NCBI GenBank assembly: GCA_036939975.1
Contig: JALLPB010000425.1
Coordinates: 1-15,995, forward strand
DNA from: Cyclostephanos tholiformis
Taxonomy: Eukaryota > Bacillariophyta > Thalassiosirophyceae > Thalassiosirales > Thalassiosiraceae
Length of the DNA: 15,995 bases
Reading direction: 5' to 3'
Part shown: piece after piece, positions 8,132-15,995 of the stretch
Layout of the letters: every line of letters begins with the position of its first letter
Position numbering within the stretch: the stretch's first letter is position 1
Position numbers and translations under genes: made by a program
The notes under the pieces: model-generated
The model's input: the letters and a program-made list of their open reading frames with translations, nothing else
Databases searched by the model: none
Told to the model about the DNA's origin: nothing

Positions 8132-9500
8132 ATGATGATGATGACGTCGTCCATCGATCGTCGTTTGGGCGGATTCCGCGACGACGAGGGCGAAAGCGAC
8201 GACGACTATGACGCAATCGACCCAACGCGACGGCCGCCGCCGCCGCCGCCGTCGTCGTCATCCCCCATCGTATCGGTGGCGATCGTGGGCGGATCCTACT
8301 CCGGACTCGTGCTGTCGAATTACCTCCGGATGCACTCCGTATCGCACGTCGTGTACGATCGTAGATGCGTGCCGTACGTGAACGTCGTCGATTACGGCGG
8401 CGGTAGGTCGGGTTTCGACGTGCCGTCGTTTTTCGATGTAGTGAGGGAGCTTGGTCTGTCGTATTCGTCCGAATACGAATACGACGGAGGGGGACGGAAC
8501 GTCGTCTTAACGAGGGAGGGGGTGATGAAGGTTCTGATGAGGAACGTCATGTCGAATCATCTCGCATCCACCGTGAGTATCGTGCGGGTGGAGAGGAATG
8601 CGGAGGATGGATATTTCTACCTGTATCCATCCTCCTCTCGCTACTCCCCCCACACCGCCATCACCGACAGTAGGGCGGGACGTGACCCACCATCGTTGGG
8701 GATTACGACGTCGTCGTTCGGTCCCTATCGCATCGTAGTGGGAGCGGACGGCGTGAACTCCGTCATACGACAACAGGCCCTACGTGGCACGTACCTCATC
8801 GGCGACGCGCGATGGGCCAAGGACAGGTGGTACGATTTGGGACTGAGACGCATACGTCGCGGTGCCGACGTGGCCATGAACGACGGCGTGATCCTCGGGC
8901 GGATCATAGTTGACGAGGAGGAACGGCGCCGCGGCGAATCGAGTGCGAGTTCGAATGGGAAGACGTCGCCATCGTTGTCGTCAGAAGCATCGGTGTGTTA
9001 TTGCGCGCGATTAATCTCCGAGCGGAGGCTATATCGACGTCGAATCGGATGTGCCGCGGCCATCGCGACATTCGCGTTGATCATTCAAGCGTTCGACGTT
9101 TTTCCGAGATGCGTCATCTCGCACCCTTGTCTCGTGGGTACGATTCCTTACTTAGAGGGAACGAGTAAGTTAGTCCAATCCTGTGATTTGTACATCACTT
9201 TCCTCGGCGTCTTTTTTGGTTACAACCGGTGGGGTTCGATCGACAGGGAACGGCAAGTGCGAAATATGTTCAATCAATGTTCGAAAAGTAATGGTGAAAA
9301 TTGCTGTTTTCGATCATTTACGAAAGGGCGAAAGCGCTCCTACCTGCTTCCTAAGACCGGAGTTCGTTACCTCAATTATCCATGAAATGAGAAACAAATC
9401 TCTGTTTCCCAACTCTCGGATCATTTCTCCTCGCAGGAGTAGTGTCTCAACTACTTGTAACGGTCTCGAATCTTCTACGACGGTTCTTAAGTCATGTTAA
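8132..9500 (+). CDS. Compact FAD-dependent monooxygenase-like protein
   Basis: The first in-frame ATG is at 8132 (GGAAATG). The preferred model is join(8132..9164, 9247..9500), 428 residues: the donor ACGA|GTAAGT and acceptor CGACAG|GG flank 82 bases, the normal intron size here. Read through without splicing, the frame stops at 9385 (417 residues). Neither C-terminus is recognisable, so the 3' end is uncertain. Seen: a Rossmann dinucleotide motif VAIVGGSYSGLVLSNYL (about 49-65), of the GGSxxG type found in some hydroxylases; an acidic strand end (VVYD); LTREGVMKVL (about 126-135); the DG motif VVGADGVNSVIR (202-213); and the GD motif LIGDA (222-226) with GADVAMNDGVILG (244-256). The 100-plus-residue substrate-binding segment normally between the DG and GD motifs is absent. 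Substrate and activity are unknown. The N-terminus is low-complexity with six prolines. Confidence 0.72.
8233..8250. repeat. (GCC)6 microsatellite in the FAD-protein gene
   Basis: Six GCC copies followed by GTC repeats encode six prolines then serines ahead of the FAD-binding domain. Confidence 0.9.
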
Positions 9501-9905
9501 AATATGCGGATGTTTCGCCAGGCCAAAACAATCTAGAAGCCAGCAGAGCATTCTTCTGGGCAGTGTACTTCCCATTCTCTGAGACCATCAACTTGCCGAC
9601 CTACCTAAGATGAATGCCCCATTCTTCTTAGAATTGCCACGCGAATCCCGAAAGCATTCACCAGCCTTTCTCAATGCCTCCCCAAAATGTTTCAAAATAT
9701 GAGTTTTCTAACGAGTTCTCTAGACTCCTTTGTTTGCTCGCGTATTTCTAAAGGTCGCAATTTTCTGTTTCGTCCGAGTCTCTTTTTTCTCTTGCCTAGC
9801 TCTTAGCCTCATCGCGTAGCTGGGGCAGAGTCTCGAATGTCGACGACAAAACTCATGTCATCACTTGATCATTCTAATAATTAATATAGTGTTAGACATG
9901 TCTGG
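9501..9905. other. Intergenic region between convergent FAD-protein and FANCM genes
   Basis: About 400 AT-leaning bases lie between two tail-to-tail genes. A pyrimidine-rich block at about 9770-9800 and an AT-rich block at about 9870-9890 are the only features. I see no gene, RNA or repeat. It presumably holds the two 3' ends. Confidence 0.45.
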
Positions 9906-12900
9906 CTATTTTGCATATGGGTTGAACTGTACTGCTTTCTGCTGCAACCTCTGCTGACGCCGCCTCAGTGCTTCTACACGATTTGCTTCAATCATCGCTT
10001 GCTGCTCTATTGTCAGCACAAGTGGTTGCGTGCTTGGTACGACCGTCGAAGACAGCGTGGGCAAGTGTCTCACGGGGGCACAATCCGTCTGACTCACTTG
10101 ATTCGAACTTTGGAAATTTGAAAAGGTCGACTGCGAACAAGTACCAGGATTGCTTGACGTCTGATTTACCTGCATTGCGATTGGGGATTCTATCTGGCTT
10201 TGATTGATTCCAGCTAGACGATGGAATTCCTCCTCCAATTGTTCCGAATCTCCTCCGCTGTGATTGGACGGGATAACATCGTGAGGACAGTGGCAAAGTT
10301 CACTAGTTAATTCACGACAAAACAAAAACGTGCAAAATCATACTTACGCCCTATGATAATCAAGTACGCTTCTTATAAAATTCATATTGCCAAGGCCTGT
10401 TTGAGAATGCTGAGAATCTTGGCTTTCGTTCAAAGAATTTTTCATCCTTCTGTTCAAAATTGGGGTCTTCAGTTGATTTTCCAGTTCGCGCTGGTGATAG
10501 ATCTGTCTATGAAGGAAAGATGCCTCGCGTTCACAATCTTCGACTACGGCATCAGCACCCAGGCAGTTAAGATCGTCTTGCGTGTATCCAAGTTGACTGG
10601 AATCATTTATAAAGCTGTCACTGAAAAGACGATGTCATGTAAGAGTATGTACACAAGCCCTAAAATACAAAACTTGCATGCGATACCCTAAAAATAACTC
10701 ACCAACTCATCTCCTCGTCTTCAATCTGTTTCACAGCTTCTTCTTCGTCTGATTCATCGGAGTCATCGTTTGCAGCTTCAGTGTCAAGAAATCTGCAACG
10801 GTACTTTTCTTCGATCCTCTTCCGCACTCGCTCCTTTTCGGGGACTTGTACCGTGCTCCTTGCTTCGGGCTGTATCCTATTTTGTTTGTCGGGTGCTGCT
10901 CGGAGACGTTTTCGTTTTAGTCCGGCATTTTTAGGTCGTTGAAGTGGAGTATCTGTCAAGCTGTCCAGAGACGTTCTCTGTTGGCTAACTTGCTGTCGAG
11001 GTGGATTTGGGATGCCAGTCAAACTATCGACAGACTTTCGTTGTTGGCCGTAGGTTTGTCTTGGGAGCAATGGAGTGTCAGTCAAGTTGACTAGTGACAT
11101 GTTTGCGTTTTGAGCCGAGTTCACTATATTTGTTTTAATTGGTGTATCGGTCAAATTCTCTGAACCTGAAAATATAATAGAAGGTGCTCCTTTGAATTGA
11201 CCAAGCGTAGACTTCAAACCTGCGACGATGTTCTCTTTTGAGGCAGAAGTGAGGGCTTCTTCCTCACCATCCGACGGAAGGAAGAAATCTTTTGTTTTGG
11301 GGCAAATATGTGCAGTTGTATGTTCATCGGAGTCTACGCTGTCATCATCTTCTTCTCTTTCCGATGACGAGTACTGAGTCTGCAGCTGAAAGAATGCAGC
11401 AACCTTGCTACTGTTTGCCTCTTCTTGGACTGTATTTTCTACAAACATATCTATTGTCGTATAGGCTAACGATAATGCCGACGATGAATCATGCTTGGCA
11501 TCATGCGCGGGTCCTTGTTGCAATTCAGCCTCGTCTTCGCCGCTGCAGTCATCATCGCTTTCATCCGAAGATGGTGGAGGGGTCGGCAAGCGAAAACTTG
11601 TCACAATAGGAAATTTGGGCGTGATGTGTTCACAGTTATCTGCATGTGACACTCTAGCATTTTCAATCTCCTCATATGAAAGATGTGATTTCTCTTTCGT
11701 GAATGAAGAATGAGATAGTCTACGCGCATGAGGAGGCCCATGCGGTGACTGGGTGTTGATATTTTCTTTTTCTACGGTCCAGCCAATTTTCTCCTCGTTG
11801 GCATATTCTTCGGTATGTGAACTCATTTGGATTTCTCCATCATTCAAAAGTGACAACTCTGGACATTTGCTCGAAACTTCAACTTTGTCATAGGCAGGTG
11901 GGCCATCAATGATATCTTCATTAGCCTGATCGTCAAAGCTATGATTTAGATGCGGAGCCTTCATTTCGGAAATGTAAGGACTTTGAGCTTGATGACGTTC
12001 AGAGTCGATGATATAGTCATTGTCGAAGAATGCACAGAGATCGTCATCATCATTGAGCGACGTATCAGAAAAATTGCTCGAAGCGGATTCATCAGTGGAA
12101 TCAAAAGTCACCCCATGTGGCGCAATTATTGCACAATTTCTATGGTGTTCAGCGTCGAAAAGTTTCGCCAGTTGGGCAAGATCAACACCAATATCTCTAT
12201 TAACTTGCACAATAGGGCCAAAAATATCGTCCAGAGAGTTATCAGGACTGATAATCCTCCTCTCTACATAAGCGGGCCAATTTGAGATACTTTGTCCCCC
12301 CAGCGACATTTGATCTAAGCAATCGCAATCAGATGTAACATCTATTTCTCCAACTTCATGCAACTGCGGATGTCTATTTCTGAAAACCTCACCCGTACTA
12401 TGCATTGTTTCCAACTTCCTTACAATAGCTGATGACCTGCCGACCGCCATGATGACTTTTTCGGCTTGTCCTTTTAACAGCATTTTAGTGTATATCGACT
12501 GGTTCCTCAAATTAAGATATTTTCGTTTGAGTGAAATTGGAAAATCATAGCTTGATTTCTCATATTCGCGACACGAAGAACGCGGAAGATGGCCGAATAA
12601 ATTAATCCGGTCCGCATCATCGATACGATCAAGCCTCCAGTCGCTCTCGATAGGTTTGCTTTTGACACGCTTATTCTTTGAACCGTCGTTTAAGCCACGT
12701 GTTTTGGGTGTGTGCCCTCCAACCTGAGACAAGCGAAAGGTCGCAACTTTGAGCGTCTTTCGCAAAAGCTCTGGCTCAACCTGAAACATGGGTATATTTT
12801 TACAAAGCTTGAAAACTGACGGATCTCTCAGGGCCCTCGCAATCTTTTTACTGTTTGCCACAGATTGTCCATAGCTGTTGCGGTTGGGGTAGCGTATATG

Positions 12901-15093
12901 GAAGGTGAGGGTACAATAGTTTGGCGGCGAGACAAATAATGATCCGACTCGATCCTACCTCTTTTCTTCGTGTTCAGCCACCAAAAATACAACACGACCG
13001 TCTCGTTTTCTCCCAGTACGTCCATTTCGCTGAACTAAAGAATGTGGAAGTGAGAATATAAAACAGCGAGGTTCTCAATCACGAAAGCTGTCACCAAATA
13101 GAGAACAAACGTTACATCAAATAAGTACTCACTACTTCGGATTGGACTCTTCATTACGTCAAAGTTCACAATGAGATCAACATCTCCGATCTGTTAAAAA
13201 GCAACACTTATGTTAGAGAAATGACGACGAAAAATGCTTGGCAAAATGATTAGTAAGAAACTTACATCGAGCCCCTCTTCTCCCACACAGGTACACACTA
13301 AGATGTTGTACATGCCATCGCTGAACTGCTGCAATACTCTTTGCTGTTGCGCTTGATTCATGCCTGCCGTATCCTGGCCCGTGCTGTAGTTTGATGGTCC
13401 TTTCCTACCAGTGCCAGCTGACTTTTTGCTTGCTTGCCCGATGAACTGATGCATATCATAATGGCAGAACAAATCGGTAAGTTGACGGCCGAATGCTGAT
13501 AGGGGAGAGAAATCATTTATAGCACAGACTTACCTGGGCCGGTTTGAGCAGGGGAGAATTCTGCGAGATGAGCATCTTGACAATCTCCCCCACCGACTCT
13601 CGCCACTGCGAGAAGACGATGACGCGCGTGGATTGGCCTGTGACCTCCTTCCTCTCGAAATGCTCCATCAAAACCTCGACGAGCTTGAACAGTTTGGGGT
13701 TATTCTCGTATCCATCCGACTCGGTCACGGCGCCGACCCTCATTCCGTCCTGCCTCGCTCCTCCTCCGCTCGCCGTCTCCAGGTCGCGCATGAGAGACAC
13801 GAACTCCCGCTTTCCGGAAATGTAGTTCATGAACGACTTCCCGGCCGCCTCGGCGAGTTTCGTCCTCGCCATTTGTACCCCGTGGACCTTCAGTAACGTG
13901 CGTGCATTGACCAACTCGCGCAATACGTTGAACTGCCCGTTCATGGTATAATCTCCCGTGCGTTCGACGTATTCCCTATTCGCCTGCATCACCGACCACG
14001 ACTGCAGCGTGGCGCTGTCGTATTGCAAACGCGAGGAAACCCTCATCTCGCGAAGTCGGGTTAGTATCGGCATGATTAGTTCCGAGAATTTGTAGTCGAG
14101 AGATTTGACGACGTCCGGCTGCCTAACGACGATCACCTCCTCCTCGCGATGGTGGATGTATCCCCTGACGTCCGGATCGTCCTCTGCCCTTGATTCGATC
14201 CGACTTATATTCAACCTGGAGCACACCGCCTGTATCGACTTTATGTCAGTCCCGGGCGTTGCGCTCAATCCCAATAGTCGATACCTCGCCCCGGACCCAT
14301 CGATGAGACGTACCAATACCGAATTCGCGTGCTCCCCCGTCGCTCTGTGCGCCTCGTCCATCACGACGCACACGATCAACGATGCGTCGCACCGTCCCTC
14401 CTCGATGTCCTTAACGAGAGTCTGGGGGGTGCAGAAGAACACGCGCTTGTTCTTCCACATGACGGACCTCGATTCGGGTTTAGACCTGCCAGATATCTCC
14501 GCGGTGTGCCTCTCGGGTATGCCCGTGATCTTGTAGCTTTAGTAGAGAGGAGAAATAACCGCCCCCCAGACGACGACGAAGAATAGTTCGTCCGATGAGA
14601 TGGTAAATCCAAATATATAATCGCGTCACTATATCACAATTGACAAGTTCGTAACGGACTGATGAACGTGCACTCACCATGCGCGTATTTGCTGGCTGAC
14701 CAAAGGTCTAGTTGGCGCGCAGACTTGCCGACGGGATGAATAATAATATAGAGACGTAAGCGAAATCGAACGTGCAATCAACCGCCATCAACGTCATTAA
14801 CCGCCCGTCCCATGTATGAAACAACGGGGCGATGCAAAGCGACGAAACAACTAGGTATATAACGGGAGATACAAAAAAAAACTCACACACGACCTTCCCC
14901 GTCGGATACCATCTGTAAAAATTGTACATCGTCACGGCCGCAATCAACGTCTTGCCAAGACCAGTCGGCAACGACACGAGTGTATTGTACAATATCGCCG
15001 ATTTCGTAATCTCGACCTGATACGATCGTTCCGGATACTTCTCGTCCACGGGATATATCCATTGCCCGCGCGAATCGGGACACAATGGGACGG

Positions 15094-15129
<36 letters not shown>

Positions 15130-15944
15130 CCCCCCCCCNCCGTCGTAAGACGACGACGGCGCAGTATCCACGTCGTCCATCATCATCCCCCCCCCACCCT
15201 TGCCTCCCGTGATCTTCTCTCCGCGTCGCGGCGGCGGTACCCGATCCCCCCGCCGAAGATCGAAGAACCGTCCCCCCCCCGAAGAATCGACGATATCGTG
15301 CCTCCCCTCGTCGTCGTGGCGATCGAAACGATCATTCGCCGCGATCGTAGACGACGCACGTTGTGCCGATGACGATGCTCCTTCATCGTCGTCGTTGTCC
15401 TCGACGGCGTCGTCGATACGCGTCGGCGCGATGGCCGTCGGGCACGTGGGAGGAGTCCGTCGTTCGTTGATGGGGGGGACAGCGCGACTTCGGGTATCGT
15501 CGGCGGAAACAGGAGTCGACTTCGTCGTGGTCGCGATCCTACGGGCGTATGGATTCGCGACCGCGATGGGAGGACGATGCATCGCGGGGGGGGGGGGGAG
15601 GAGGACGAGGATCCGTCGTTCGACGATCCGGCCATCGTCGATGCCGCCGTCGTCGCGGTCGACGACGGGCCGTCGTGGTCGATCACGACCGTACGACGAT
15701 GATCCGCGATCGTCGCGTCGACGACGTCCATGCCATCGTCTCGGCCCGTGCAATCCGCGGTGGCCACCGCCGAAGACGACGACGACGACGACGACGAAGT
15801 CGACCGATCGCCAACGCCAACGCCGAGGACGAACTCCCTCATCTCCCGACGCGAGACCCGTAACGCGTTGCACATTGTGCAACGCTGACTAGGATATCTG
15901 TGAAGGTAGGTGCATTTGTGACAGCTCCATGACTCGACGCCCAT
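9906..15944 (-). CDS. FANCM: FANCM/Mph1/Hef-family DNA helicase with N-terminal zinc finger
   Basis: Minus-strand exons are 15944..14887, 14723..14678, 14536..13534, 13445..13266, 13190..13133, 13034..12959, 12874..10703, 10620..10348 and 10257..9906. All introns are GT-AG and phases agree from exon 1 onward; exon 9 could instead begin at 10302, with a 45-base intron. The product is about 1,740 residues. An RBZ zinc finger comes first, then the helicase: QWIYPV, Walker A SLPTGLGKT (about 14949-14978), MYNFYRWYPTGKVVF, PTRPLVSQQIRACY, VVMDEAHRA (about 14341-14367), LLGLSATPG, VCTCVGEEGLD, IGDVDLIVNFD, motif VI QRNGRTGRKRDGR, and EHEEKRSYGQS. The long acidic exon 7 has LTDTP repeats and an NLS-like KRKRLR. 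FANCM remodels stalled forks and limits crossovers. No ERCC4-type nuclease domain follows; the chain ends NPYAK. Exon 1 changes frame at two homopolymers, probably sequence errors. Confidence 0.9.
10933..11157 (-). repeat. Degenerate LTDTP protein repeats in FANCM exon 7
   Basis: About three and a half units of 21-23 residues can be read: NLTDTPIK..., NLTDTPLLPRQTYGQQRKSVDS, LTGIPNPPRQQVSQQRTSLDS and LTDTPLQRP. The two middle units share PRQ...QQR.S.DS. They sit in the disordered linker after the helicase core, just before a basic KRKRLR stretch. Confidence 0.8.
15096..15141. repeat. Long poly-C tract with an N inside FANCM exon 1
   Basis: There are 33 consecutive C (15096-15128), one G, nine C (15130-15138), an N at 15139 and two more C. 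On the coding strand this is a glycine-rich linker directly before the helicase domain. The run length cannot be trusted, and the frames on its two sides differ. Confidence 0.95.
15586..15598. repeat. G13 homopolymer inside FANCM exon 1
   Basis: Thirteen G encode prolines on the minus strand. The frame coming from the zinc-finger start turns into R/S-rich sequence after this run, whereas the next frame reads natural-looking sequence (PPIAVANPYARR, then acidic stretches) up to the poly-C tract. A length error here would explain the switch. Confidence 0.85.
15775..15795. repeat. (GAC)7 microsatellite in FANCM exon 1
   Basis: Seven GAC copies encode most of a serine run between the zinc finger and the linker of the helicase. 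The count is a multiple of three, so it does not disturb the frame. Confidence 0.85.
15870..15929 (-). other. RanBP2-type (RBZ) zinc finger at the FANCM N-terminus
   Basis: Residues 6-25 read W-x-C-x2-C-T ... C-x2-C (W6, C8, C11, C22, C25), the spacing of RBZ/NZF fingers, which bind ubiquitin or RNA. The asparagine often found after the second cysteine pair position is replaced by histidine. It starts five residues after the initiating methionine. Confidence 0.7.
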
Positions 15945-15958
15945 GATGGCATGGCAAG

Positions 15959-15992
15959 TGTGGTGGTGGTGGTGGGGGGGGGGGGGGGGGGG
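15959..15992. repeat. (TGG)n followed by G19 at the window edge
   Basis: A short TGG repeat runs into 19 consecutive G, immediately upstream of the FANCM start codon. The sequence ends three bases later, so this may be where an assembly stopped. It could form a G-quadruplex on the plus strand. Confidence 0.9.
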
Positions 15993-15995
15993 CGC

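Noticed and set aside
10303..10347. 45-base intron between FANCM exons 8 and 9
   Set aside because: Phase fits, but 45 bases is shorter than other introns here. The in-phase acceptor ATCACAG before 10257 gives 90 bases and is preferred. RNA data would decide.
14944..15085. Frame of the mid-linker continuing past the poly-C tract over the helicase start
   Set aside because: It is antagonistic to the clear FANCM sequence (QWIYPV through SLPTGLGKT), which is in another frame over the same bases.
15085..15892. Plus-strand open frames rich in P, R and S over FANCM exon 1
   Set aside because: They are antisense shadows of CpG-rich, repeat-rich coding sequence with no recognisable domain.
15586..15995. 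Telomere-like or CRISPR-like array at the right end
   Set aside because: The G and C runs and TGG and GAC repeats have no regular telomeric unit and no spacer-repeat structure. They are simple repeats.

Overview
This is nuclear DNA from a gene-dense, intron-bearing eukaryote, most likely a unicellular protist. Protein families are broken by short introns (about 60-160 bases, mostly GT-AG, one apparent GC-AG) whose phases fit exactly when the families are followed across them. A TMEM222-type protein, a Tubby-domain protein, an LRR/coiled-coil protein, a six-bladed or seven-bladed propeller lactonase and a FANCM helicase fit an alga or heterotrophic flagellate. A stramenopile would fit, but this is an inference from style and gene content only. 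I see no bacterial, viral, CRISPR or mobile-element signature.

The six confident or probable genes strictly alternate in strand. (1) 317-1103 (+) is a TMEM222/RTE1-family membrane protein in 3 exons. (2) 1169-3928 (-) is an LRR plus long coiled-coil protein in 3 exons. (3) 4087-5074 (+) is a Tubby-domain protein in 3 exons, the last intron GC-AG. (4) 5777-7675 (-) is a 6-phosphogluconolactonase-like beta-propeller in 3 exons. (5) 8132 to 9385 or 9500 (+) is a compact FAD-monooxygenase-like protein. (6) 9906-15944 (-) is a FANCM/Mph1/Hef-family DNA helicase in 9 exons with an N-terminal RanBP2-type zinc finger.

Genes 2 and 3 start 158 bases apart, head to head; LRR/coiled-coil and Tubby proteins are both commonly ciliary or centriolar, so this may be a co-regulated pair. 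Genes 4 and 5 also share a divergent intergenic region. Gene pairs 1/2, 3/4 and 5/6 converge tail to tail.

The right end (15.09-15.99 kb) holds long C and G homopolymers and one N. The FANCM N-terminal reading frame changes at two of these tracts, which are probably sequencing errors. Base composition is patchy: 5.8-9.2 kb and 13.5-16 kb look clearly richer in CpG and GC than 1.1-5.7 kb and 9.2-13.5 kb, and one boundary lies inside the FANCM gene. The points most worth following are the zinc-finger/FANCM fusion, the FAD protein without the usual substrate domain, the His/Cys layout of the TMEM222 protein, and the possible ciliary gene pair.
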